Assembly: GCA_009760855.2 (NCBI GenBank)
Contig: WPIO01000184.1
Span: forward strand, 110,001 to 174,000
Length of the DNA stretch: 64,000 nt
Direction of reading: 5' to 3'
Source: Cristatella mucedo
Taxonomy: Eukaryota; Bryozoa; Phylactolaemata; Cristatellidae
Below, piece after piece: positions 33,819 through 44,029 of the stretch. Both the position numbers and the translations under genes were made by a program. The stretch's first letter is position 1. Each line of letters begins with the position of its first letter. The notes beneath the pieces were generated by a model, which had not been told where the DNA came from, made no database searches, and saw only the letters and a program-made list of their open reading frames with translations.

Positions 33819-34841
33819 ATGCAGGAGCCTGTCACTCACCAAGCTCCTCAGCATGCCTGTGGGCAGTGCGGCAAGCTGTTCATGTTACAATGCCGCCTCA
33901 AGGCCCACGAGCTCACCCACGCGGACGAGAGACCTCACTGGTGCAACCTGTGCTCCAAGACGTTTCGCACTGCAGCACGCCTTAAGACTCACAAGCTCAT
34001 GCACACTGGCGAGAGGCCTCACGCATGCGACACGTGCAACAAGCGATTCACCTATGTCAGCCACCTGAGACGGCACGAGCGTTTGCATACGAAAAAGAAG
34101 CTGCATGCGTGCGACAAATGCACCAAGAAATTTACAGATGGCCTCAAGCTGCACCGACACCAGCTCTTGCACACTGATGAGACACAGCCAGCATGCTACG
34201 TTTGTGGAAAGGTGCTTGCTATATCTAGCAGCCTAAAGAACCACTTATATCCTCAATCGGCCGAGAAACCAAACCCTTGCGACCAGTGTCGCACGAGGCT
34301 CACAACGGTTGGCAAAAAGCACCAGCATGTGCATTCGAGGGAGAGGCCGCACCCGTGCGACCAGTGCAAAAAGCGGTTTAAAACCATCGGAAGCCTGCGG
34401 CAGCACGTGAGGGTGCACACGGGTGATTGGAAATACCGCTGTTATTCCTGCGGCAGACGATTTCACTACCTCTGCCGCCTGCGTCGGCACCAGATTCTCC
34501 ACACCAGCAAGATACCCCATGCATGAGACACGTGTGGCAAGCGCTTCACCGTTGCCAGCCACCTGAGCTGGCACTCACTTGTGCACACCAGCAAGAGACC
34601 TCATGCATGCGACATGTGTGGCAAGCACTTCATCGTTGCCAGCCACCTGCACCGGCACTCGCTCGTGCACACCGGTGGTGGCACACCGGAGGCTGCACGG
34701 ATTCGATGCGAGCAGCATGCTGTTTTGATACTTCAGCAGCCTGTACCTGCTTCAGTGCCGGCACACAGTCGAATAGCTCCACACCTGCGACTATACCCAC
34801 AAGCAGTACAGCATTCCGAGCAGCCTGGCTAAGAGCTAAGT
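33819..34841 (+). pseudogene. C2H2 zinc-finger gene A (degrading paralog)
   Basis: Starts at the family ATG-CAG-GAG (MQEPVTHQAPQHACGQCGK). An open frame of 235 codons (33819-34526) encodes eight finger units: 1-4, 7 and 8 are good C2H2 fingers. Unit 5 lacks its second His (LKNHLYPQS), and unit 6 is two residues short (GKKHQHVH). A TGA at 34524-34526 replaces the first Cys of the next finger. After it, in frame, are two nearly identical extra fingers (TCGKRFTVASHLSWH; MCGKHFIVASHLHRH) that copy B lacks. A short tandem insertion near 34670-34690 then shifts the frame. The last finger is cut by the 482-bp insertion. A protein of eight units could still be made; no effector domain is visible. If expressed it would be a nuclear DNA-binding protein. 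Its DNA-contact residues differ from B at +3 in every intact finger. Confidence 0.8.
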
Positions 34842-35315
34842 CAAAGTCACGGTTACTCTAGCAATATTCCACGAAGGTCGGCTTCTCTTCGTGTTGCTCA
34901 TGGTAAATTCGGTCTAGGTTAAGATTAATTCAGGTAAAAATTGAGAGATAGCCCTGCGGCTAGAAAAATTGAGATGATTAAGATTGAGATGCTTGAGATG
35001 ATGAGAAAAATTGAGATGATTGAGAGAACCGCCAAGCGGCTAGAAGGCTCTCGCCTCTCTCCAGCCAAGTAAATTGGTGACGGCCTTCATGTTTGAGAAG
35101 CCGAGGATTTCTAGAATAGTATTGAAGCCCACCTCGTTGATGCAACGGCTTTCAGTAATAAAGATGCAGATAGGACAGCTGGAATGACAGCTTCAAATAA
35201 TGCGAATCTGAACAATCTTCGAATCTGAACAATGCCGACTGAAATGTATTTGAGAGTGATTGCTTTACCGAAGGTGAGCATTGACACCTACAAGCCAGTT
35301 AGAATTGGTTTACTA
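34834..35315. mobile_element. 482-bp insertion in the last finger, copy A
   Basis: Flanked by AGCCTGGCTAAG (34822-34833) and AGCCGGCCAAGG (35316-35327), an imperfect duplication of one target. Genes C and D have a single uninterrupted CTGGCGAGGCACCG at the same codons. The insert has no ORF, terminal inverted repeat or poly-A that I can see. Its middle is rich in ATTGAGATGATT-like repeats. It ends the reading frame with AGC-TAA. The lack of GT at its start argues against an intron. Confidence 0.55.
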
Positions 35316-35760
35316 AGCCGGCCAAGGACAACCGGCACAATCATATCAATGACCAGGGGGCGAGCCAAGCGACTTGCAACAGCAGCTCAGCAGTGAATAG
35401 GTGCTCACGTGATGAGCGGTGCATGTGATTGGGCACGTGCGACGTCCACACTCAAGGCCTCTGAGCGATGCCTCTGTGCAAAGCCTATGAGCATTGGTCA
35501 CCTGACGCAGCATCGTGTGGTTTTCTCCAGCTGCCAATGCCACCTGTGAGTTAATGTGGGCAACGACCTGGTGCTCTCGTGCAAACACACCCTAGAAACG
35601 GAAGCTGTGACATGTGCACTCATCGGCAGCAGTGCTGCTGCACAAAGATTCGTTAGGTTTTGATCTCTTGAGGTAGAAGCACCTTGCACAAGCTGGCTCT
35701 GCTGGAAGAGTAGTTGGCCTCACCGTGGCCACTTTTATCTGCTCCTGGCCATCAGCTAGC
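35316..35760 (+). pseudogene. Detached 3' end of ZNF A and conserved 3' flank
   Basis: Right after the insertion the sequence resumes the last finger and tail. GACAACCGGCACAATCAT corresponds to the RHRRNH codons of gene D, GACCAG to DQ, and CAACAGCAGCTCAGCAGTGA to QQQLSSE. The similarity to the 3' side of gene D (62180 back to about 61885, minus strand) continues for 300 bp beyond the stop. The small minus-strand frames here are not conserved in gene D. Confidence 0.65.
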
Positions 35761-35889
35761 TCTCTGCTGTGCTAGGGCAGAACTTGACTGACATGCCTAT
35801 AGTAATGCTTCGCTATATCTGTCGTAATATGCATACTAAGCTCTTCCAGATTGGCAATTATGCATAGCGCAACTGCAGAAATACACATT

Positions 35890-36044
35890 TAAGATTGCTA
35901 AGTACTCCTGGTTCATTATATTTACATTGCACACATTGCAAAGGGACATATGTCTCTAAGAGCAAGGTTCTTATGCTGACCCACAAGGCCTGCCACGGCT
36001 TAATGCTAATAATAATAATTTCAATACATATATATATATATATG

Positions 36045-36112
<68 letters not shown>

Positions 36113-36640
36113 GTATATGTGTCTAGCATCCCAAGAAAACCTAATCTCTATTCAGGGCTCCTAGGATCTACTCCCCCACCAGGACAAGCATCGTACCACC
36201 TGCTTTTCGGAATCCAAAAGTTGACCAATACCTCATATGAACCTCAAATCCTTTGCAGACCTTGCATTTAGTGTGTATGCTCCCAAAGCCTGGAACTCCT
36301 CTTGACTTGCATCAGAACATCCCCTGACTTGACCACATTTAAAAAGAACTTACATACACCTCTTTAGGACAACATTTAATAGGTCCCTGTGAATCGTCGT
36401 TCATGTGCTTATGAGTGCTCACACTGAGCATGCACACTAACCACACTTGCATCCTGACCCTGTCCATCTCACATCCTGATCCTGTCCATGGCATCCTGAC
36501 CGTGTCCATGTGTTGTTTATCAAACATGATATTACTCACCATTAAATAGCGTTTCCCTTTGCAGCAAATGAAAAGCACCTTGAAAAGAGATTGAGTTCTC
36601 TGAGGGTGCTCTATCAAGTGCAATACTATTATTCACATAT
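35890..36640 (+). mobile_element. LINE-2 scrap, (TA)n, then L2-1 3' end
   Basis: 35960-36005 (CTGACCCACAAGGCCTGCCA) is a short LINE-2 piece encoding LTHKACHGL. A long (TA)n runs 36018-36110. From 36120 the L2-1 ORF end follows (CTCCCCCACCAGGACAAGCA, then THLFRTA-type codons), then the 3' UTR and CAATACTATTATT at 36633. Confidence 0.75.
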
Positions 36641-36725
36641 GCTTCAGGGCTGGAGTCCACGACCTCAGCCAGACCTTGGTCGGGGCGAGCATCTTAACCG
36701 CTGGACCAAACCCAAGTAGTGGCCA
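36641..36725 (-). mobile_element. SINE-2 head fragment
   Basis: Minus strand: GGTCCAGCGGTTAAGATGCTC (A-box region), then GGTCTGGCTGAGGTCGTGG and ACTCCAGCCC (B-box region). Its own tail is missing. The head joins directly to the L2-1 tail, whose sequence resembles the SINE-2 tail. Confidence 0.6.
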
Positions 36726-37334
36726 AACCGAGTGCCCCCCTAATCACGTTGTTGCTACAGGTGACATGCTCTGCTTTCCATTTACGGTGCATGATTTTCA
36801 GAAGACAGTTTATTGTATTTCGCTACAATTGAGTTGCACTTTCTACGCAATACACTGTCATTAGCAACTGCTCCGGCAAATACAGCAGTCCATTCTTGTC
36901 CAGGCTCGTCCTCATGCTGTGGCCTTAAACGGCCCGGGCCAGCCAATTCTTTGAATATATTTTAACAGCAATTCAGCTGCATCACAAAAATGCTTTGCTT
37001 AACTGTTGTTTTTCCTAATTAGAGAAAATAATATGCCAAGTTAATCCACCTTATTTTATGACATCATGCTTGTGCTTGCTCCTACTATGGCCTCCAATGG
37101 CCCTACCAAAACGTCAGCCCAAGCAATTTGAACTGCAATAAAGATGCGATTATCGAATTAGCATTGCACAACTGCGGTTTTCATTTTAAATGATGGGATT
37201 TCATATTCTGGCTAACTCAACAAATATCATGGCGTTTTTCAAAAATCCAAAATGCTGGTCTAAAATGTGCATTAAAAACTTCATTTTAACAAACCTAACC
37301 AAGGAAATGGCAGCTGTATCCCAGTATGCATGAT
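36726..37334. other. Unassigned stretch
   Basis: AT-rich, no feature recognised. Confidence 0.35.
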
Positions 37335-37620
37335 TAGGGATGCCTGCCGCCCCGATGGTTGTATGCCTTATCCTTTCTTTGTGTGCTGCTTATGAATGCT
37401 GACACCGAGCGAGCTGCCATATGACTGCCACTGACTATGTTCGCATGATGACTCTGTGCATTTCACTTCTAAAAATGATGTGCGTGTTTTCATAGAGCTT
37501 GCTGCCACTAACCATACGGTCTTGCTTCCTGTGCAGCAAATTTAAAATGCATAGAAATATAATGAGTTATCTGCGAGTGCTCTAAAAATGTACTAATATT
37601 ATTATTATTATTATTATAAG
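37335..37620 (+). mobile_element. Diverged L2-1 3' end
   Basis: Shared order of 3' UTR blocks (GTGTGCTGCTTATGAATGCTG, TGCCACTGACTATGTT, CAGCAAATTTAAAATGCATAG) followed by (ATT)n at about 37595-37617. An old copy. Confidence 0.6.
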
Positions 37621-37802
37621 TTAAGCTTTGACAGAATTCGTGGTGCATGACAGCTATGGCCTAACTCTCACTTTTGCTCTGTAAAGCCGATACCAGATAA
37701 AATTGGTGGTACATATTTTTCTACGGCCTAAGCAGAGGTCTTGCAGCTTTAAGGATATTTATTTTGTACGTATTTTTCACCCGCAAAGAGATTTCCCCAA
37801 GT

Positions 37803-37945
37803 TAATAATAATAATAATAATAATAATGCACTTGATAAAGTGCCCTCTGAGAACTTAATCTCTCTCTAGGCCCTTTACATTTGCTGCAAAGGGAAATGCA
37901 ATTAAAGGGTGAGTAAAATCATGCTTGATAAACAAAAGCAAAGTT
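37803..37945 (-). mobile_element. L2-1 tail-only copy
   Basis: (AAT)n, then GCACTTGATAAAGTGCCCTC, AACTTAATCTCTCTCTAGGC and ATTTGCTGCAAAGGGAAATG. A truncated minus-strand end. Confidence 0.8.
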
Positions 37946-38045
37946 GAATTTTTCAACAAAAACATTAAAAACGATAGGCAACCCTAAGCTTCAACTGACT
38001 GCACATAACAGTTGTACTGCTATTTTCAATGAAATCATTTCAATG

Positions 38046-38215
38046 CCCTGATTTGGCCAAGGTTATAAGGTGCTAGCCTTTGATGACCGAGGTCAAGGTG
38101 AATGCATTTGGTGACTGAGGTCATGGATTTACATCCCGGGGCTTACTTGAAGCGAATAGATAGAAAATAAGTTCTTTAAGGGCACAATAAATGTAATTCA
38201 TGTATTGCATGATTA
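38046..38215 (+). mobile_element. SINE-2 (tRNA head plus LINE-like tail)
   Basis: A-box region GGCCAAGGTTATAAGGTGCTAGCC. The middle (GATGACCGAGGTCA / GGTGACTGAGGTCA) appears twice, so the head is partly duplicated. The B-box region is diverged. The tail is TTGAAGCGAATAGATAGAAA, then ATAAGTTCTTTAAGGGCACA and ATAAATGTAATTC, matching the other SINE-2 copies. Confidence 0.55.
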
Positions 38216-38264
38216 ATAAATGTTAACTATGTAATTATTTAATATAAAGTGAAGGTATATAAAT

Positions 38265-38350
38265 AACTATAATTATAACACACTTGATAAAGCTCCCTCA
38301 GAGAACTCAATCTCTTTCTAGGTGCTTCACGTTGGCTGCAAAGGAAACAC
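38265..38350 (-). mobile_element. L2-1 tail-only copy
   Basis: ACTTGATAAAGCTCCCTCAG, AACTCAATCTCTTTCTAGG and TGCTTCACGTTGGCTGCAAA on the minus strand. Confidence 0.7.
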
Positions 38351-38509
38351 GATCGACTGCTTAATTAAATAAAATATATAAATAACTGTGATTACAGCCG
38401 TTTTCGCTTTCCTGTCACTTTACAAAAGTAACATTTGAATCATTGCAGAGAAAATGATGTCGTTTAAGCCTAGTATCACATGAGTTTCTACGAAGGACGC
38501 TGGGCTCAT

Positions 38510-38967
38510 AGCAGGCTGTTCAGCATGGTCACCAGCCTCTGCTCAGGCTCGCGTTAAAAGAACACTTTCAAGAGCTCATAATAAATATTTCATTTACCTC
38601 AGGTCATGTCCCAGCATCTTTCAAAAAGGCTTTAGTCAGGCCACTACTCAAGAAATCAACACTACACCAAGATAACTTGAGCGACTTCCGCCCAGTCTTC
38701 TCTCTACCGTTCCTATCAAAGACAGTAGAACGAGTCATGGCAGACCAGTTGAACTCATATATTGAAATTTCAAGCCTTGGTAGTAAGTTTCAAGCTGTTT
38801 AGAGCCTATCACTCCTCAGAGTCAGCATTAGTTCGAGTATATTATGAGTTACCTAGGAATGCAGACTCAGATCGAGTATCTCCGCTTGTTTAACTTGACG
38901 TTTTGGCAGATTTCTACACAATCGATCACCGAGTCCTTGAGCGCCTCTCATCTCGTCTGAGCGTCAC
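38510..38967 (+). pseudogene. L2-1 reverse transcriptase N-terminal fragment
   Basis: Readable with breaks: SGHVPASFKKALVRPLLKKS, then DFRPVFSLPFLSKTVERVMA, DQLNSYIEISS, then motif A remnants before the DNA changes to a tRNA-like repeat. It covers the RT fingers region that the 17.4-kb copy lacks. It has many stops. Confidence 0.7.
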
Positions 38968-39195
38968 TGGTGAGCCACAGTGGCACAGTGAGTAAGGCGG
39001 TTGCTTTTCACGACCTCGGTCCCGAGGTCATGAAGAGAGGTTCTCCCAACTCGCTTTACGGCTTGGCTTCCAGGCGTCGTGGTTCCATAAATTCTCGCAA
39101 GTTGAGCTGTGCGAGCAGCCTCGCGCACTCGAGAACGAGCCAGCGATGGCTGCCGACAGGCTACCCTCACGCGCTACGCTATAAAGGAAAATGAA
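38968..39195 (+). mobile_element. Possible tRNA-like SINE
   Basis: Starts like other SINE heads (CACAGTGGCACAGTGAGTAA) and contains CACGACCTCGGTCCCGAGGTC. The B box is not clear. It interrupts the L2-1 RT fragment, as an insertion would. Confidence 0.4.
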
Positions 39196-39409
39196 CAGGT
39201 GGACTGCGGAAGCGGATAAAGTAGGGCACGTGACCTGGAAGCACGGTCAGTGTGAGCTGTGCCGGTCTTTTTTCCAAACAAAAGGCTCGCTAATAAAAAA
39301 TAAAAATAATTTTAATCAGACAATTATATAGCACCCTCAGATGACTAAATCTCTTAATATACACTATTCAAATGCTGAAAAAGTCATGCTAATATCGCTA
39401 ATGATAACT

Positions 39410-39800
39410 TGCATAACACTCCTTTGGAAACCGGGTCTCTAGCCGGTATGCTCCCAAAGCCTGAACTCACTTCCAACTTGCATCCCGACCTCCTGACTTA
39501 ACCATGCTTAAAATAAAAATAAAAAAGCCTCAATTTATCAAAGCTATTGGTGGGTTCCTGTGATTAGACTTTTATGTGTTTATCCGTTCGGGCACTGTGG
39601 GTGCTGCCACTAACAATACTTGTGTGCTGTGCCTTTGCATTTCAATCCTAACCACGTGACTCTTGCTGCTTATGGAGCATGCTTCCACTAAACCATTCGA
39701 TCGTACTTTTTTGCAGCCAACGAAAAGCGCCTAGAAAGACATTGAAATCTTTGAGGTTACTATATTAAATTTATTGTTATTATTATTATTAAGTCAATCG
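39410..39800 (+). mobile_element. L2-1 3' end, diverged
   Basis: ORF-end codons (GTATGCTCCCAAAGCCTGAA), 3' UTR blocks, AAAGCGCCTAGAAAGACATTG and an ATT tail. Confidence 0.65.
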
Positions 39801-39999
39801 AGTATGGAACTCGTAGAACTGTGGCACCATATGAGAAACTTCTAATGATGAGGTGGGGGTCAGCTAATCCTGCACATTTTCAACTAGAACGGCATCTTTT
39901 TCTTATATTGAGTTAGGTCAGTCGGCCATGGATACTGTGCCAATGTGACCCAGGCAACATTTTTGCTGGCATCTGGACCCGCAAAAATTAGCATAAAAT

Positions 40000-41860
40000 T
40001 TAATGGGGAGTTAAGACCTAAGGAGCTATTTTTTTATGGACTGGTTTTGTTTGAGAGGAACAATAGAAGTGAGACTGGGCGGAAGCTGCTAAAGTTCAAT
40101 TGATCTAGTGTTGCTTTCTTGAGTAGTGGCCTTATTCCACCCTCTGTGAAGGGTGCTGAGAAAAGACCTGACGTTAATGACAGATTCACAATGTCAATTA
40201 TGCACGGGAGTAGCAGATCTATTCACTGTCAAAATAGGACAGTGGGAATAAGACCAAAGGATTAGTTGACTTCTATGACTGGGATGTAAACGTTCACGAG
40301 GCTACTACTGGCCTCCTTGAAAGTAGACATTGAGGTTAGGTATGGAATTGAGGGACTGGATTCCTGAGGAATTCTTCTGCCGTAGTAATGGACTCCCTGA
40401 TCTTGTCTATCTTCTAGACATAAAAGACAGAGAAGCGATAAGCTAGATCATAATATGGATCTCTAGGTAATGAGCTTACCTAGGAGCAGTTAAGGAGATT
40501 GTTTGTCGTCGATATCAGCATTTTTTAATTGTGCATCTGTGATTCAACAATGTTTTTATAGAAACTAGACTTGGGCTTTGATAGGATTGGTACGATCTAC
40601 AGTAGTCCTGATATGCCACTTGGTGGACAGTCAATCAAATCTTCTGTTTGCTTTTTTACGTATCCGCTTAGTCCCCCGGGCAAGTTTAATGTCTGTGGTA
40701 AACTAAACTCTGTTTGGACTAGGGCGCACAATGCGCTTAGTCAGAGGTGCAAACTCATCGATCATGTCACTTAATAACGTGTTCTATCAATCTACCAATG
40801 ATGACAAGTTAAACGGAGGATTGAGCAGCAGCAGAGTTGAAGCAGATATTCTAGCATGGATAGCAGCGATGCCAAGGGTTTTAAGGTTTGGCGATTCACC
40901 TGATTATACATCAGGAGGAGGAGGACACATATTGCAGACTGAATGAGATCAGCATGTGCCTAGAAAAGCAGAACTTGTTAAGAATTGGTGATAATAAATT
41001 GCAGTTGTATGAGGAAACTGGTTGAGTGTGTGAACTTTGATGTGCCTAGGGCAGTGCCCATGTGCCGCAAGAGACAATGAATCAATCAATGCATGAAATT
41101 CATAGCTGGAGGCATCAGATAAGTTATCAAAATGAATAATAGTGAGAAAGTATGATTAAATGCGAGCAGATTCGAAACAAGGTCAGAGAAATCGTAGATA
41201 AACGGGAACTTGATACCTGATGGGCGATAGACTACTGCCACCATTGATAACTTGTTATAGGATGAAATCAAGACAATAGATTTGAGAAAGTGCTTCAAGA
41301 GTACTGCAAACGGTTTGAAATTGATATTTGAGCGGGATATTAAGGATGCCACCTCGAGTCGCGATTGGTCTAGTAGGGGTGTGGAAGAAGGAGAAGCTAG
41401 TCGGGGCTGCTTCATTAATTGTCGGACAATTTACAGATTTTAGCCAAGCTTCACTCAAGGCGACCAGATCAAGACTTCTTTTAAATGTAATGTCGCTTAG
41501 TAATAGGTTTTATTGGACATTGTAACATTGAGCGAGGATTCTAAAAAAACAAGCGTTTAGTCGGGCCACCGGAGTTAAAACGGGCTTGTAGACTACCAAG
41601 TTAGAGGAATTAACAGTATCGCTAGAGGAAGAACATGCTGAGTGGTTCGAGACCATGCTAGGATCATAAAGCGAACTCAGCTCGAAGCGTCTACTGAACG
41701 AGCTGTGTCCCGCCCACTGCCCTGGCTCGGCGTCGTTTCCAGGGGGTGCCTTTTTTAATGCGTAATTCGTGGATGTTAGCAGCAGCAATGACATCTAGGA
41801 ATGCATTTGAACTACGATAACGAAACGGCGAAAGGTATGTACGATCATAACGAATATGGA
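40000..41860 (-). pseudogene. L2/CR1-type LINE, endonuclease and RT N-terminal region, broken
   Basis: From its 5' side (41860) toward 40000 the minus strand shows KPVLTPVARLNACFFRILAQ. It then has LVALSEAWLKS, the beta-strand block typical of LINE endonucleases. Next is SFSFFHTPTRPIATRGGILN, then MVAVVYRPSGIKFPFIYDFS, the VYRPPG block of apurinic-type endonucleases. RT-entry sequence follows at 40190-40000 (GIRPLLKKATLDQLN-like). Stops and frame changes break it. It is the only copy here with the endonuclease N-terminal half. Parts at 40270-41080 are poorly readable. Confidence 0.65.
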
Positions 41861-43189
41861 GGTAATTAGCCGTTGGCTGGCCTAATGCTGCCTCCGTCGT
41901 GGCAGATCCAGCCAGAAGTGATAAGGCTTTAGATGTTTATAGGCACGTCGTCGCTACGTCGCTACGATCAAACAACGAAGAGATAATACTAAAAAGGTTA
42001 TCGATGCATCTTTTCTGTATAAGATATTCGCAAGAGCTTGGTTTTCCTGTGAAAAGTTTGGCAAATAACAAGAGACGCTTGTAAAGCTAGGTGTCGGGAG
42101 GCGAGCCAACCTTTCTCCGGACAAAAGATTTGCTCTACCAGTGAGTTACTGGGATTACCGACTTCTGCGGGTAATGCAGCAATTGCCTCGCTTACAATCT
42201 CATCCTATGCTCGGTATGCATTCCAGATATTTTATTGTAGGACGAGTGCACCCCGTCCCGTTGTCGCTTAAGCCCAGCCGCGCCAAATTTTTGCTGCATG
42301 TGTACTGCTGGAATAAGAACTCTGTGACCGTACCTCTCAACCATAGCAAGGGGCTGTGACCAAAATAGTTGGTACTATAAACGCTGCCCTGGCTATCGCA
42401 TGCTTCAGACGGGCTGCGGTACTGACATCAAGATCACTTCAATATCTAGACTGGATGATGAGATATTAGAAATGAGAAGGTACATTAGCCTACGAAACCC
42501 TGCCATGTCGGAGCAATGGGGCTACCAGCCACTACAGATGCCTTAACACGGACCACGTCTTCTGATTCTGAAATGGCATCCAGGCCGCACAGCGTATGCC
42601 TCACCCAGGTCAGCCAGGCTAGCTTCATTATCTGGTCACCAAGCTGCCCAGGGTGCAGACCACGAAGGGACTTGCCAATGCCGTCCGGTAGCAACCCGTC
42701 ATGAGAGACCGGGCTACTACCTCGTATTTATCAACCTTTTTCCGGGCTACCACCACCAAGACATACTCACTACCGTCAAACTGCACCGTTCATCGACAAT
42801 GACCGCATCGGTGCTGTTGTCGATGACCAGGTCCGGATTTAGAGCAGTGTGTCACCCACGTTCAGTTCCATGTGTTATGTTGCCATCCACTGCCAAACCA
42901 CTTCCTAATCAGGCTTGATACCGTGCCATCTGCTCGTCTACCTCAAATCATTTTACTGTGCCTTGAACCAATCTCATTTTCTCTGCGGGATTCTTCTTTA
43001 ATTGTGTAGGTTCTTAAAGCTCGAAACTCACTACCGACTGGCATCAAACCGAGTTGATCAAGTTGCCGACATTGAAGCTGTAGCTGAATCCCCATCAAAT
43101 TATCACATCATTTTCCAGGTATTTGCAAATTACGATAATAACACGTGTGCAGCTATACGCTTATAGGTTTTTGCAAGGTCTTAAAGTTT
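41861..43189. other. Mostly unassigned, with degenerate L2-like pieces
   Basis: 42110-42180 (TCTCCGGAC-AAAGA...GTTACTGGGATTAC) repeats at 55190-55250, an unknown short repeat. 42860-43060 resembles a decayed L2-1 ORF end. No gene recognised. Confidence 0.4.
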
Positions 43190-43400
43190 CAAATCGAACG
43201 TCGTGTAGCCAATTGACACACTCTATAAATGTCCTCAAAAACTAAGTCTCTTTCTAGGCCCTTTACATATGCCGAAAAGGAAACACGAGCTAATGGTAAG
43301 TGGTCGTAGGCTCGACAAGCAACAAGAATAACATGGCTAGGAATAAATTGAATAAATTGGCTAGGGGTTACATGCACAGGGTCAGCATGCAAGAATCATG
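43190..43400 (-). mobile_element. L2-1 3' end
   Basis: AACTAAGTCTCTTTCTAGGC, CCTTTACATATGCCGAAAAG and GGGGTTACATGCACAGGGTC on the minus strand. It joins repeat X directly. Confidence 0.7.
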
Positions 43401-43404
43401 ATTT

Positions 43405-43748
43405 GTAGCTCACTGGGCTCGCCGGCACTCTGCCGGTGCAGGTAGACCAGTAGTGCTACAAACCAACCAAGGGTCGAACAGCTGGTGGATGTGGCCCAGG
43501 TGCCGGCCGATGCTCAGCTGTGGTCTGGTGGCCATGGTTTGGGCACAGGCCAGCTTTGTCTTCCCTCTAACTCATTGGAACGATTTGTGGCAGGGGCTGT
43601 GTGAAGTAAAGTTTAAACACCGGCCAAGGAGTAAACGGCTGCCTTTGGGGAGCTCTGTAGGTGCCTACAAAAATACACGTTATTGTGAACCAGCTTCAGT
43701 GTTGTGCCTGCTCTTGCCAACGTGCTCTCGGGAGAGCATTATTCTATG
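43405..43748 (+). repeat. Unknown repeat X, copy 2
   Basis: Collinear with 29893-30252 and ends at the same GGGAGAGCATTATTCTATG point. An open frame (43453-43962) crosses from this repeat into a LINE-2 end, so it is a chance fusion. Confidence 0.6.
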
Positions 43749-43749
43749 C

Positions 43750-44012
43750 AACGACAACTACTCTCCAACTGCCGACTATGGCACATCTTTTTCAGCGGTT
43801 CTGAACTGCTACTTCTATGCTACTCACTACCTCAACTGCTCTCCTGACTCTGCTATGCTTCCCACTTTTTCAGTGTTGCGTGAGACGAAGTCTGTTGGCT
43901 ACCGAATGCGTACCGAAAGCCGCTTAGGTTGTGGGTGCACTACACAAAACTCTCCTGCATAACACCCACGTGGTCTTTATGACTTTGTGGAGTTACTGAC
44001 GGAGATACAGTC
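43750..44012 (+). mobile_element. LINE-2 3' end
   Basis: Encodes ADYGTSFSAVLNCYFYATHY, then LRETKSVGYRMRTESRLGCG, and ends in GTGGAGTTACTGACGGAGATAC. It separates repeat X from the rearranged L2-1 block. At 30.25 kb the same junction has no LINE-2, so this insertion is specific to this copy. Confidence 0.75.
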
Positions 44013-44029
44013 ACTAATCAGTAGCATGT

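Larger units (their letters stand above)
33458..36424 (+). repeat. Duplicated block, copy A
   Basis: About 3.0 kb collinear with 46169-48890, both on the plus strand. It holds zinc-finger gene A, a 482-bp insertion, the old 3' end of the gene and the start of an L2-1 3' end. It is longer than copy B mainly because of the (TA)n at 36018-36110 and two extra fingers. Its left edge abuts the truncated 5' end of LINE-2. Confidence 0.85.

Noticed and set aside
34834-35315. Intron in genes A and B
   Set aside because: It does not begin with GT at the break in homology and is flanked by a target-like duplication, so an insertion fits better. Spliced reads could reverse this.
43453-43962. 169-codon protein
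   Set aside because: The frame runs from unknown repeat X into a LINE-2 end, a chance fusion absent at the other repeat X copy.
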